The position numbers and the translations under genes were made by a program. DNA of 64,000 bases from Volvox africanus (Eukaryota; Chlorophyta; Chlorophyceae; Chlamydomonadales; Volvocaceae), in the NCBI GenBank assembly GCA_030268105.1, contig BSDZ01000102.1, positions 434,001 through 498,000 on the forward strand, in the 5' to 3' direction. Position 1 is the first letter of the stretch. Every line of letters starts with the position of its first letter. This document shows, one piece after another, positions 1-11,400 of this stretch. The notes beneath the pieces are model-generated. The model did not search any database, had not been told where the DNA came from, and was given only the letters and a program-made list of their open reading frames with translations.

Positions 1-1100
1 GGGCTAACGTTAGTTGTGAAGTGCAGATCGGAAATGCACAAAGTGCGGGGTCATTCTCTTTTGTCGTCGCTCTTTGTGAGGCTATGCGTGCAGATGAATT
101 GATATGATACGGGTAGGGTACATGAAAGGGAGGGAGACAGTCTCACTGTCTGTATGAGAATGGGTGTGTACGAATACGGGTACGGGTACGGGTGTGGGTA
201 TGGGTCTATAAACATGTCTTACTCTGTGCCAAACGGCCGACCGCTGCCATCTGCAGGCTGCGCCGCAACCCGACGACTTTGACTTCGACGCGGATGCCAG
301 TGGCGGCACTGGCGACGTCGGGATGCTAGATGTGGAGCCACAGCAGCCGGAGCCGGACGGACCCACGGGTCCAGGTACCGCCAGAGGGGGCGCCAAACCA
401 AAGTGAGTGGGGGCCCCGCATCGTGTAAGGGATGTCGGTGCAAATGATGTATGTTATGCTGTGCCTCTGTGTATGTCGTACGCCCCGGTCGGATGGTTTC
501 CAATGTGGATAATCACCTGATGTGGTTGCAGGCATAATCATCTAACCATAACCATGCGATGTATATGAATATGTATATATGTATATATAATTGCACACAT
601 ATGTATAATAGTACATCATGTTGTAATTACTATTTTGTGAAGAGCAGTACTTTATCAAATGCTGGTCGGCGGACGTTTGGCAAGCCGATTGGAAACAGCC
701 GTTACGCCCTCGAACCCTCTTTGTCCATCTGTCCGTCCATCTGCCCGTCCATCTGTCCATTCATTCCGAAACCTCCCTTCCCTTCTAGAGGCTTCACGCC
801 GCTGTTCTGTCACGCGGCGTTGCATCCCGCTCCCTCTTGCATCTCTGGCTGTCGGTGGCTGCTGGCTGCAGGAAAACGAATGTCAACCGGCCGGCGAGAG
901 CGAAGAAAACGCGAAAGGAATGAGTTAGGAGCCAATTGGCAGCAGCAGGTGGAGAGGCGCTTCCTTACGGCTGTCTGTCGCGGCGATGGTTTGTGATGGC
1001 TTGTAAAGGCGTTGGCAGCAGGGCATTCACTAGCCTTATAAGAGGGAAGGGGGGGGTGAGGGTAGGGCCGGCTAGCCATCACCACGTCGTGATTTACTAT
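1..1100. other. Low-copy sequence with simple repeats, no gene recognised
   Basis: No convincing coding region is visible. It holds a short GGGTAC-type G-rich run (about 172-207), a TA/TGTA-rich stretch (about 555-610) and an imperfect 12-bp tandem repeat of the type CTGTCCGTCCAT (about 721-765). Reading frames here are short, overlap on both strands and have no recognisable domain. Confidence 0.5.
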
Positions 1101-1101
1101 T

Positions 1102-1210
1102 GCAGCTGTCACGGTTTGCACTGTTCAAGACTCAACAGCAGCTGTCACGGCTTGCACTGTTCAAGACTCAACAGCAGCTGTCACGGCTTGCACCATCCAA
1201 GACTTAACAG
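1102..1210. repeat. 36-bp minisatellite, three-unit array
   Basis: Three consecutive units beginning CAGCTGTCACGG and containing TTGCACTGTTCAAGACTCAA or the variant TTGCACCATCCAAGACTTAA. The same unit makes the arrays at 5741-5893 and 13361-13825, so this is a separate small locus of one minisatellite family. The unit is a multiple of three bases, which opens spurious reading frames through it. Confidence 0.9.
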
Positions 1211-1211
1211 C

Positions 1212-1336
1212 AAACAAGCACATCGGGCTGGACACAGGGAAACGCCGCGTGCAATCAGAGCCAAGCAAGTCGGACTGGACACAGGGAAATGCCGAACAAG
1301 CACATCGGGCTGGACACAGGGAAACGCCGCGAAAAC
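1212..1336. repeat. Short tandem repeat around GGACACAGGGAAA
   Basis: Three imperfect copies of a block containing GGGCTGGACACAGGGAAACGCC or close variants follow directly on the 36-bp minisatellite. Spacing between copies is irregular (about 45 bp). No coding meaning is evident. Confidence 0.7.
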
Positions 1337-1686
1337 AAATGAACAAGGTTGGGCTGGATAACATGGAAATCATCAACCTTAAATCACTACTGTACCACAT
1401 GACTCGCGCGCACAGATTTGACCAAGTAATAGGACCGCGTACAAGGCTGATAGGCATGACAGATACTTCATGTCTTCATGACAGAAACAGCCTAAATAAG
1501 CAAGACCTAGATTCCACCGAGAATACCAATCGTTAAGACAGCAATCTAAACTACGGAAGTCAGGCCGAAACTTAACAGGGTTTGCATAGAATAGTAGTAG
1601 GCATTGCGTCACCCGGAGCGTAGACGACATCACAGGAAAGGTGTATAACGACACCTCCAATGGACATTACACGCGCAGCATAACTG

Positions 1687-4357
1687 ATGTCTGCTATGTG
1701 GCCTGATGTTGAGTGCGCGGTATGCAAGGTGGAAGACGGCATTCTCCTGCACGCAGCGGTGATGGCGGCAATAACGTGCGCTTTGAAGGAAGAGCTTGCT
1801 CCTCTTGAAGACAGCCTCGCAGCCGCTATCATGGAGACCTTCGTATTAGGTATGCCGCGTCCTAAAGGATTTGTCTTCATTCCGTGCGCCGTGAACGAGG
1901 TGAAGTGCCTCAAGGACTTTCTCCTTGGCGACGCGGTCCACCTGCTACCAACGGGTGAAGGTGAGCGTTGGTGCACGGTGGCTTTGGGAAGCTGGGGCCA
2001 CACATCGATTTGTGGACGCAGGGGATGCACCTTGACGCATTTGTTTTCCCAAATGCAGAGGACGTCTCTCCCCGTGATGCAGAGGACGTCACTCCCTGTG
2101 AGGACGACGCGTGTAAACCACCTGAAAAGACAGGTACGGGTCGGAGTGCAGATTGCCTGTGGATCCTCGCCTTCTCATGCCCTTTCCGTGCTTCCTGCAG
2201 CTCACAACATCACCAGTGCCCGGAGCTCTCACACATCTGAAGGCGCCTTGCCAGGCGGTAAGGATTGGGGTTGTATCGAGGAGCTCGGCGCTGGCATAGG
2301 GGATCTGGACAGGTCACCATGACAGCGTAGCTGATGCGATGCTGTGCATGCAGGGGAGGCTGCTGTTGCATCCACAACCCTGGATCCCGTGTTGCCTGCG
2401 GGTGGAAGTGTGAATGCGAGAGCAGGCCCAGCGGAGCACTACAAGGGGAGGGTGGTCCCGGGCTTTCCACCGAGGCCCCAGCAGGGGTTGTCGCGTTCAC
2501 GTGCCGGATCTGAGTAGCCATCTGGTCCGTGGGACCGTCACTGAGCCTCGTGCATGTCCTAACATCGCCTACACCACGCAGAGCAGTACCGTGCGGGGGT
2601 ACTGGGCGGCTCGGCTCCGATTGCCTGTGTCCAAGTTTTGACCTGGCGCGACCAGCTTTGCGCGCCTGACACCATTGGAATGGCACTGGTGGCAGTGTTC
2701 AGCGGGGACACACTGCGGAGCGCTGGGCCACTGGGCGTGGTGTACGCTGATCTCCAGGAGGCCCTTTCCCGCCAGGACCAGTCTGCTTTGAATAGGGCAC
2801 AAACTGCAGCGGAACACTTCTACTGGAGCTATTGCCTGGGCTCGTCTTGGGCAAGCATATGTGTGTTGCGGACATTTGGAAGGTGATGGCGTCCGTGCAA
2901 GGGAGCAGGCTGGGCCTAGGGGAAATGGCTGTTGGGAGGTGCGGCTGAGGCAGGAGCAGCCCTTCGAGCGGCATGGCAGTTCACAAACAAGAAGAACGAT
3001 GCCCTCCAAGAGCAGGTCAGGCCCGTTCATCGCTTGCCTTATCATACCTAACGGATCGTGCTCAGCATCACATTCTTCCTTATCAGGTTATTGGAAAACT
3101 TGGTATTGTCGCGCCATGCCCAGTCCACGACTCTGGAGCTGACATGGCCACTTCAGACAACGCGGTTAGTGCAGCAAATTTTCCGTTCTTGCCACGCTGA
3201 TGCGGTCTTGTATCTAACCTCGTTTGCCTTCCTGGTACTCGATGAAGCGTTTGAGAGTCATTAGCAGCAAGACCCACGCCATGGGGAGGACCGGCTTGAC
3301 CTTGCCTTGGATGGAGGCATGCCAGCGATTCTCTTCTGCCGGTAGGTTCAGCTGACTGCCGGTACACTCGGCTGTCTCTGGCTGCTGGAATTAATCTATG
3401 ATGACTTGTCGTGCAGGGGCCGTGGACGGCGCAAAGTACCTGACCTCGTGTTTAAGCAGCTGAAGGACATCTGGGGCCTTTCCCAAAGCCAGCTTGAGCT
3501 CTGCCAGGTAACTTTTTATTAAAACTTCGCCTAGATACTGCTACTGGCTGCACTGCCCAGTGCTGCTTGCATCAAACATGTTAGTCGTGATACAGGACTG
3601 TTCGGCGGATATGCTACCTGTACTATGCTCTGTACGAGACAGTTGTATGCCGTGCGTGGCGGCCATCTTGCGGGCACCCTGTTTGGGAACCGTACCGAGG
3701 TGGCTGTTTGTGACGTGTTGGTTCTGAGCGACGAAGATGGCGTTTGGTACGGGCGGGTAAGCACGCACCTGTTGTCGGGATTCTACTGTCTTGCTGTGTG
3801 TGTGAGGGGGGGGATGGGGTTCCCGGCACTGACACAAATGAACTTGGTTTGGAACACAGGTACAGCTTCTGCTCAGCATTACACACACACAGGAGACCCA
3901 TGACTTGGTGTATGTGAGGTGATTCGAAGCACCCGAGGAGGACTGGAACAGGGAGCTTCACCTCCGACCGTTGCAATGGCACAGGTGTGGTGGGTGGCAA
4001 AGGAACGGCAAAAAAAGAGGTCGAACTCGGCCTAACCCAAAACCGCACCCTCACCCCCACCCCCGCTGCAGGAAGCCTGGGGCACCACATGCCTCCTTTG
4101 GGTGCATCCCCTTGGAGTCCGTCATCGAGCGTGTTTGCATTGTTCGGACCCCGCGGCCAATTGTGGGAAAACGTGGGGCCTGTGATATGAAGCCAGTAGA
4201 TCCTAAGGATGACGACAAAACGTCACAGTTTGTGTTGAATAAGCTCGCTGGGCCGCCCCCTGAGGAGCTGCTGCCCGTAGTGCCAGACGAGGTGGCAGAA
4301 GCAGTGAGGGAGGAGGGGATGGGAATGCAGCTACGTCCCTGCCAGGTCAGCGTGTGA
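1687..4357 (+). pseudogene. Exon-like coding region of unknown function, probably decayed or intron-split
   Basis: Several open stretches on the plus strand look like exons. One at about 1687-1850 is rich in small and acidic residues. One at about 3418-3509 lies between TGCAG and GTAACT splice-like signals and ends in SQLELCQ. One at about 3593-3757 ends WYGR before GTAAGC. One at about 3859-3979 contains LVYVR then FEAPEEDWNRELHLRPLQWHR. A last one at about 4071-4357 contains IPLESVIERVCIVRTP and ends at a stop. An in-frame TGA (3920-3922) falls inside the fourth exon where a tryptophan codon would fit (R-stop-F). I do not recognise the protein. The carboxyl end reminds me of modules in algal transposase-like proteins, which is only an impression. 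It could be a cellular gene with one damaged codon or a dead transposon gene. Confidence 0.35.
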
Positions 4358-4906
4358 CTGGGTGCCGCCATCGCTGCTATGGAAGTAAAGGCGAGGGGCT
4401 GGGAGCCCCTGCGACTGTCAGAACACAGATAAGGGTAATCCCGTGAAATAAATTATTCTGACGGTGAAGATGGTAATATTGGTTATTTTTCCTGAATTTT
4501 AGCACTGGCTTTAATTAGGTTCTTAAAAATTCTATATAGATAGTCAAAAGTTTTTCTCTGATTGTATTGATTTTTTGCCACGCCCAGCAGAGGTGAAGGG
4601 AGACGGATTGGTGAAGTAGGGTGGCCTTATTGGAATGCCAATTATTCTGGAAGTAAAGGTGTGGGGCTGGGAGAGAGGTGAAGGGAGACAATTGGTGAAG
4701 TAGGATGGCATTTTTCAACAAGGCCAAGTTGGGATGTCAGCGATTTGTGAGAATGATGTGAAGGAGGAGGAGGCCGGGACAAAGAGAGGACGATGGCAGG
4801 TGGCGCTGTCAGGCTATGACTGTACAATATGTACCCCTGTAATGTATACAACCGGATAATGATGAAATCCCGTACAGCAATTGCATGGCCTCCTCCGACC
4901 GCTGCA

Positions 4907-5202
4907 AACTATAATTTGATCAGCTATAGCTGGCATTGACTATAGCTTGGACGACTTAGCTCGACTATAGCTGGACTATAGTCGAAGCTATAGTCGATGT
5001 CAGCTATAGCTGACCAAACTATAGTTTGATCAGCTATAGCTAGCATCGACTATAGCTTGGATGACTATAGCTGGAAGTCCCTAGCTATAGTTGGACTATA
5101 GTCTCATACTATAGTCGATGTTATTATCGTCTAAAAGAATCGTCCATTGGTTGGATATAGTAGTATCGGCTATTTCTGACAATAGTCCAACTATAGTCAG
5201 CC
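4907..5202. repeat. Cluster of CTATAG palindromes
   Basis: About 300 bp are built from variants of GACTATAGTC, AGCTATAGCT and AACTATAGTT, more than fifteen in all, each a self-complementary decamer around CTATAG, separated by short spacers such as GGCATCG or TTGGA. A block beginning TTTGATCAGCTATAGCT is repeated. A second cluster of the same kind lies at 24158-24290. The short repeated units would allow many alternative hairpins. Confidence 0.85.
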
Positions 5203-5740
5203 TCCAAAAATACAGACGTATTTGGGTAAATCAAGTTCATTTTTACCTAAAACATGTATCTTATTTAATAATATTAGTTGTAGTAAATATAATACAAACA
5301 TATATACATGGACAGGGGTTATTCTTCCTAAAACACAGCTTTAACTCTTTTTTTCCACTCCACTGTAAAAATCCTTTTCTATATTTTTAAATGACATATT
5401 ATAATCACTTTTAACGAAGATTGTTGCAGATACTTTTCGACAGGTCTACAAATACTCGTCTACATGCTGACGTGTGTTGGTTCAAATCCGGCCAGAGGTA
5501 CCAATACTTTTAAAAACTAATACTGGAAATATATACTTTTATCAAGATTTATTCTTATCGTTTTTGCGCCGATATAGAAAGCTATACCTCCCAATTTCTC
5601 AGAATACATGGTCTATAAAGTAGGGCGCAGTTAAAGTTATGTACAACTTAAAATTCAATATTGGATATCTATGTGTTTATTGTGTAATATTTTTTATTTT
5701 ATTGGAGTGATGCCTGTTTTGAGGCAACGCTCGTTTTTTC
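5203..5740. other. AT-rich spacer without gene
   Basis: Strongly AT-rich DNA between the CTATAG cluster and the minisatellite. No exon-like frame, RNA gene or repeat was recognised. A T-arm-like motif at about 5475-5500 was considered and rejected as a tRNA. Confidence 0.5.
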
Positions 5741-5893
5741 AGCAGCTGTCACGGTTTGCACTGTTCAAGACTCAACAGCAGCTGTCACGGTTTGCACTGT
5801 TCAAGACTCAACAGCAGCTGTCACGGTTTGCACTGTTCAAGACTCAACAGCAGCTGTCACGGTTTGCACTGTTCAAGACTCAACAGCAGCTGT
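5741..5893. repeat. 36-bp minisatellite, left part split by T1
   Basis: About four units of the repeat CAGCTGTCACGGTTTGCACT plus GTTCAAGACTCAACAG, nearly identical to each other. The array continues at 13361 on the other side of the retrotransposon T1. The last five bases, GCTGT (5889-5893), are repeated at 13361-13365 as the target duplication. Confidence 0.95.
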
Positions 5894-6727
5894 TGTTGTG
5901 CTACGGTTCATTTCCCGCCGATGCGTAGGTCGATGCGACCCTACGAGGCGAAATGCTATCTTGATGAACACATGAATGATCATTGCATATGAATAAACCT
6001 GCATGATATAAATGTATTCGCATACATTTATATATGCATTTGGCATGTTATCATTATCCATCGCGACATCGCATCATGGCAAATCCGCCTAGCATGCATG
6101 AAATACCGAATCATTGAAGTGCGCATTATGCTCGTGCTATGAAACGATAAGTAATATTATTTGACATAATATTACTTCATTACAGCACACGTTGAGAGCG
6201 TCGCACTCGTCGCGATGCATGCCTTGCAACCGAATATCGTTATTCGGACCCTTGCATCATGCGAATGCCGGAAAGGCTTATACGTTGTTATGCGTAGACA
6301 CCGCCTATACGCAGTAGGGTTGTCACACCTAGGATTGGCCTCCTAGTGTGAATCGTACGGCATTGCGATGCTGCGAGTATAACCGATGCGAGGACGGCTA
6401 TGCAAGACAAGACATTCGATACCGGAGAACACTCGTGTGTTCTACATTATTATTACTATACGCTATTCTGCTTAGCCCGAGCTAAGCCTAAACTTCGCTA
6501 TCCACCGCCGCTTGATGATTGCTTGCTTCCGGTGCTGACGGCGATTACGTCCATTGCACTGCTTCGATCTGTAAGACTGTGAGTTATATCTCTTCCTGTC
6601 TTGAAGTCTTCCGCTGTCTCTGTTTGCTCTCGCTTGTCTTGCTGTACTTGCAAGTGCTCGCGCATCGGTGTCGAAAGCCTTCAGACGCGCAGATACTTAT
6701 GAGCAAACACGAAGGAGAGGTACAACA
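5894..6727 (+). repeat. T1 5' LTR
   Basis: The 834-bp LTR has TGTTGT...ACAACA terminal inverted repeats. It holds an AT-rich candidate TATA region (about 6007-6036), a perfect AT-rich inverted repeat GTAATATTAT/ATAATATTAC (about 6151-6175) and a CCGAATA/TATTCGG hairpin (about 6230-6250). Matching hairpins occur in the other LTR family of this window. Confidence 0.97.
6007..6036 (+). promoter_or_regulatory. Candidate TATA region in T1 U3
   Basis: ATATAAATG and TTTATATATGC motifs stand about 115-140 bp inside the LTR and recur at the same place in all family-1 LTRs of this window. Promoter use is inferred from position and composition only. Confidence 0.3.
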
Positions 6728-6730
6728 AAT

Positions 6731-6749
6731 TGGTATCGAGACAGGTTCG
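6731..6749 (+). other. T1 primer-binding site
   Basis: TGGTATCGAGACAGGTTCG starts three bases after the 5' LTR. The first seven bases equal the start of the plant-type initiator-methionine tRNA site (TGGTATCAGAGCC), then it differs by a base loss and a substitution. The same sequence follows the LTRs of T6, T8, T9 and T10. Primer identity is inferred, because the tRNA itself is not in the window. Confidence 0.75.
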
Positions 6750-6794
6750 TTGCCTAACTGTCTCTCTTTGTCTAATCGGAAGTAGGTTCTTTCT

Positions 6795-7122
6795 ATGGCG
6801 AGTTCCAGCGATGAACCACGAGGACCGCTAGATACTTTTACCGAAGACCTAGGCCGCGCCGTTTTGGACGCCGCCGCTTCCGGTTTGTAATTGTTTAATT
6901 GCTTTTGTCTAGATTGCTGCACTTGTTGTGTAAGTATACGCTCTGAGTCGCAGGTAATCTCAGTGCACCGGCATTGCTTGCAGCAGCGACTGAGACCGGC
7001 TTTTGTCCGGACCAGTTGGCGACTCTCATTGCCCAAACTACGGAGATCAGGACTCAGCTGGGCAAGTACTTGCTGAGTTTACTGAATCTTCTCAAGAGTA
7101 CTGTAGGTAGGCTCACCGAATA
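6795..7122 (+). CDS. T1 leader ORF with apparent 71-nt intron (possible Gag N-terminus)
   Basis: An ATG at 6795 opens 29 codons plus one base (MASSSDEPRGPL..., ending AVLDAAAS). A GTTTGT donor follows at 6883, a CGCAG acceptor ends at 6953, and the frame resumes at 6954 (GNLSAPALLA..., then TLIAQTTEIRTQLGKYLL). The codon phase fits. The same amino-acid pattern (LD-x-x-A-E-x-L-x-x-A-x-LD-x-x-AS, intron, ALLA...LIAQTT) is kept in T6, T8 and T9 and, diverged, in T7 and T10. In T1 the second part meets TAG in GTAGGCTCACCGAATAG. It may join gag by a second splice or may be a separate leader peptide. Function is unknown and no RNA data are available. Confidence 0.55.
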
Positions 7123-7172
7123 GATAGAAGTCGGCTTCTATTACACAAATCTAGGGTATCGCTTCGTGCTCC

Positions 7173-8407
7173 ATGTCCGTGGAACACGACGATACGCCGC
7201 ACACTAGCCTAGCTAGCCAACCCGATTTTGTTGTGGCTGCTAGAGCTCCGGATAGAGGTCTTGAGACTGTTGGCACGCGAGCCACTCAAGATCCCCTTGT
7301 CCTTCAGACCCCTGCTCACTTAATTGTGCCGCATTCAGCAGTTAACACCAATATGGACAACACTGCTGGACCAAGGGTTCTGCCATTACCTCAAGCTCGA
7401 GGGCATGATGACATCCCTGAGGTGATGAGATTGTCAATTCCCGTTCCTAGGCTCAATATCTCGCTAACTGAAAAGACATCAGGACATAGCATAGCCGATG
7501 CAACTCGTGTGTACGTGCGTGACGCTAAAAAGTATCTCCAGGCTGTTCATGGTGGCGATAATATGGTATCAGGTGTCTCTTCGTTGGTAACACCCTCGAG
7601 GGCTCAGCGAAGGACTGGTATCGCGAATGGACCACCGCCCGGGGCGACTATGCTTTTGACGAGATGATCGCCGCTTTGCTCGCACGGTTCGCTACTGAGG
7701 TTCAAGCACGTGATGTGGAGGCTCGTAAGGTTTTGGCAGCCAGTAGCTACCACATGCGTCGGGGTGAAAATGTACCTGCGTACCAGTCACGCTTCGAAGC
7801 ACTTGTGACCCCCATTGCTGATCTCACCGAAACCGAGCGTGTCTTTTGGTTTAAGCGAGGCCTGACGAAACTTTTGGCTAAATGGTGCGCTACTGACTTG
7901 GCTGGGGTGCCGATCAAGTCGTATGATGCCTTGGTCACTTTTGCTAAGGGTACGGAGATACGACTCCTTGCCGGTGAGGAAGAAGTCAAGTCTGTCCCTC
8001 GTGCAAATGCCGTGCAAGTGCAGGATCCGCTTGTGGAAGCTGTAGCTCTCGACCAGGAACTCGGAGCGACCCGCCCCACGCCTACTGCCGTGACGTGACG
8101 CAGCAACCGGCAACGCAAGGCGCGCGGGGGCGCTAGCTCGGGTGTCCGCAGGTCAGGAGGAGCAGGTCCGAGCTCGGACCCGGCTAAGAGCAGGAAGCGT
8201 GGTGGTGCGCCGTCGTCGGCAGCCGCACAGCGCTCTGACCCCAATGCGAAGCGGACTCGCACGGATGACTCGTTTATGCCAAAATGGAATTGCAATCGTT
8301 CCGAGTTCGAACGTCTGAAAGCGGCCAATGTTTGTCTACGGTGCGCGGAGAGCCATCCTACGAAGGATTGCCCGTTACTGCCGCCGTTTGTACCTCAGCC
8401 GAAATAG
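7173..8407 (+). pseudogene. gag: T1 gag, frameshifted and with nonsense codon
   Basis: Gag would form the particle that packages the element RNA. The start MSVEHDDTPHTSLAS matches the intact 411-residue Gag of T9. One base is missing near 7562 (GATAATATGG where T9 has GATAATGATGG), which moves the rest to another frame. A TGA at 8096-8098 replaces a glutamine codon. The downstream frame still reads through the retrotrans_gag-like segment (WFKRGLTKLLAKWCATDL), a basic Arg/Gly/Ser-rich tail and a C-terminal knuckle CLRCAESHPTKDC, ending at TAG 8405-8407. The knuckle spacing is C-x2-C-x3-H-x4-C, one residue shorter than the usual CCHC box. Pol follows in the same frame as the final gag segment. 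Confidence 0.9.
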
Positions 8408-8446
8408 GGGTTTGCCTGGGTTCCTGTGGAGGGGGCACCACCCGGG
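8405..8446 (+). promoter_or_regulatory. Candidate UAG readthrough signal between gag and pol (T1)
   Basis: The gag stop TAG (8405-8407) is followed by GGG, and 7 nt after the stop a stem can form between CCTGGG (8415-8420) and CCCGGG (8441-8446), with an inner GTGG/CCAC stem. Pol continues in the same frame with no conserved ATG. The layout resembles the gammaretroviral gag-pol readthrough site (UAG-G plus downstream structure). Function is inferred from conservation across seven copies. Confidence 0.6.
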
Positions 8447-11400
8447 ATTTCTGAACTAACACGGGGTCGGTGGTCATCCTTACGGCCAGCCATGAAGGCA
8501 TTGTTGCCTTGCGTACTTGGACACATCGAGCGAGTCATTGCGCGACGCATCACGCTTGACGGACGCACGGGACTTCTCTGCTTCGATCCGTTGTGTAATT
8601 TGTTTACACCACGCCGTCCCCTGTCGTCTATTGATCTGTCAAACCACGTGGTTTTGTTCATCCCCTCGTCTCTGCGTGAGATGTCGGAACAGTTGGCCGT
8701 TTACAGGAGATGTAGGCGTCAATATCCAGGCACCGCCGCATGTGTATTACTCCCCGCTTTCTGTCGGCGCAAGGCAGAGGCATCGTTAAGGGGTATGCGG
8801 TGTGTCCACCGGTTCGAGCCGGGCACCGTTTTGTTTAATGGTGTGGATCGGGAGGGTATGCTGGCTCCGTGGCCAGGGACATCCTACTCGGTTGACGTTT
8901 GGTACGAAGCTCCTGATGAGGGTGCTGTAGGTTACGGACCCGCCCTAAGTGCACTGACGTTATCTGCTGGGCAGTCGCTCGTAGATAACCGTGTCCCAGT
9001 GGTTCAGATCGGTTTGAATGGCCATACTCTGAAGGCACTTGTTGACACCGGTGCCAGCGACGACTTCATCTCTGTCGCAGAGGTGAATGCACTGGGGTTG
9101 ACCCCAGAGTCGTCTGATTGTCCACAGGTTACCCTTGCTGACGGGGGTAAGCATCCCATCGTGGGCAGGATTACCCTTAGCCTATCGATAGGCCCTTTGC
9201 GTGTTGTGACCCGGCCGTACGTGCTGCAGGGCTTAGCAGAGACTGCACCGTACATAATGGGGTCTTCGACGTTACGGCAGTACCGCGCGCGCATCGACAT
9301 GGAGACCGCAACCCTGCATATGTGCAAGGGTACTCTGTCGATTAAGGTACCTTTCCTGTCGTTCGAACATGTCACACCAAAGGAGGGCGAAGCTGAGGCG
9401 GTGCCTATGGTTAATTTCGCTGTGACCGCAATGGCCACGCGAATCAAACCAGAGCTAGTCAGGCGTAAGGAGGCCGTCCGTCTGTTACGGAAGGGTGCCC
9501 ACGGACTGCTTTTGAAGCCGTGGGTGGGCTGTTGTGCCACCACCGCGCAGATTTCTGTGGATCCTGAGGTTGAGGCCCTACTGTCGCAGTATGAGGACGT
9601 CTTTAAAGATATCCCTGGCCTACCACCTTTGCATCCTGTTGATCACACAATCCCTCTCATGCCTGGAGCGCAGCCTACGGCCCGGCCAATGTACAGGTTG
9701 AGTCCATTGGAGCTGGACGAGGTGAAGCGCCAGGTGACGGATTTGCTTGCAATGGGTATGATACGCCCCAGCACATCCCCGTATTCTGCACCGATTTTGT
9801 TTGTCGGTAAGAAGGATGGGACCTTGCGCATGTGCATCGATTACCGGGGGTTGAATGCGAGTACGGTGAAAAATCGCTACCCTTTGCCATGCGTTGACGA
9901 CCTGTTGGATAAGCTGAAGGGATCGGCTTATTTTTCCTCGATTGACTTGCAACAGGGCTATAATCAGATCCGCATCGCTGCCTCTGATATTCTGAAAACC
10001 GCTTTTCGGACGCCCTTCGGTCACTTCGAGTATACGGTCCTATCATTTGGTTTGACTAATGCCCCTGTGACGTTTCAGGCGGTTATGGACCGAATGTTTA
10101 GGCCGTTTATCGACAGGTTCGTTGTTTGCTACCTGGATGACATCTTGGTTTATTCTAAGACGCGCAAGGAGCACTTGGAGCATCTTCAGCTCGTGCTCGA
10201 CGTTATGAGGCGGGAGCAATTGTTTGCTAAACGCGCCAAATGTTTTTGGGCGCAGCCTCAGGTGGAATATTTGGGCCACATTGTGTCGGCCACCGGTGTG
10301 AAGATGGACCCGCGGAAGGTCGCCGTGGTTCGCGATTGGCCCGCGCCTCAGAACCTCACGGAGCTGCGTAAGTTCCTTGGCTTGACCAATTATTTCCGAA
10401 AGTTCATTGAAAAATATTCCATCATTGCGGCCCCGCTTACTAACTTAACTCGCAAAGGCGTTTTTGTTTCGCTCGAGTCGTGGACGTCGCGATGCCAGCG
10501 GGCATTCAAAGAGCTCAAGCGAACCGTTGCCGAAGATGTCACCCTTGCATTCCCTGATTACTCGTTGCCGTTTCGTGTTGAGGTAGTGTCTGATGCCTCA
10601 ATATTTGGAAGCGGCGCTGTATTGTTACAGGAAGGGCAACCGATCGCCTTCACAAGTAAGAAGTTTTCTGGTGCGGAGATTCGCTACACCACCGGGGAAC
10701 AGGAGCTTCTGGCAGTGTTGCATGCTTTAAAGGAATGGCGCTGTTACCTTGAGGGACGCCCATTTACTTTAAAGACTGACCACAAGCCCCTAACGTTTTT
10801 GCAAAGCGTTCCGATGTTGAACCGCCGTCAGGCTAGGTGGATGGAATACCTAGCTAGGTTCGACTGCACCTGGGAGTACATTTCTGGTAAATTGAATATT
10901 GCCGATGCTCTCAGTCGACATCCGTCGCTACACGCTGCAATTTTGGCAGCGCCCGTCTTGCGACCGCATAACGAGGAGGTGCCGATCGCGACGGACCTCG
11001 CGGAGCGGTTGAAGGTTGCCTACAACGCAGACGCCTGGTTCTCGGAGCCGGCTAATGTAGAATACCTTCGCAAGCAGAATGGCCTTTGGCTACGGACGGA
11101 GGGTGCAGCTACGCAAATCATCGTTCCGAACGACGACGCGCTACGCTACGACATCCTTGCGCGGTTCCACGAGGACCCATTAGCAGGACACCTTGGTAGC
11201 AAGCGGTTGGTCGAGTTGGTGCAACGTTCCTTTTGGTGGCCTCGTTTGGCTAACGATGCGGCGAACTTCGTACAGACATGCAGTCTGTGCCAGCGCAATA
11301 AGGCTTTGTCTGGTAAGGGTCATGGGTTGTTGCAACCGTTGCCTGTCCCGGATGCGCCTTGGGAAAGTGTTTCCATGGACTTCGTAGTCGCGCTGCCCAA

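Noticed and set aside
1102..1336. CRISPR-like array
   Set aside because: Repeats are contiguous with no unique spacers, and the DNA is eukaryotic.
5470..5502. tRNA-like T-arm (GTTGG-TTCAAAT-CCGGC followed by an ACCA-like end)
   Set aside because: No matching acceptor strand or D and anticodon arms lie upstream at the right distance, so it is a chance match.
8426..8428. GTG as the start codon of pol
   Set aside because: It is GCG in T8, and the next ATG of T1 is not conserved. The frame is open straight from the gag TAG.
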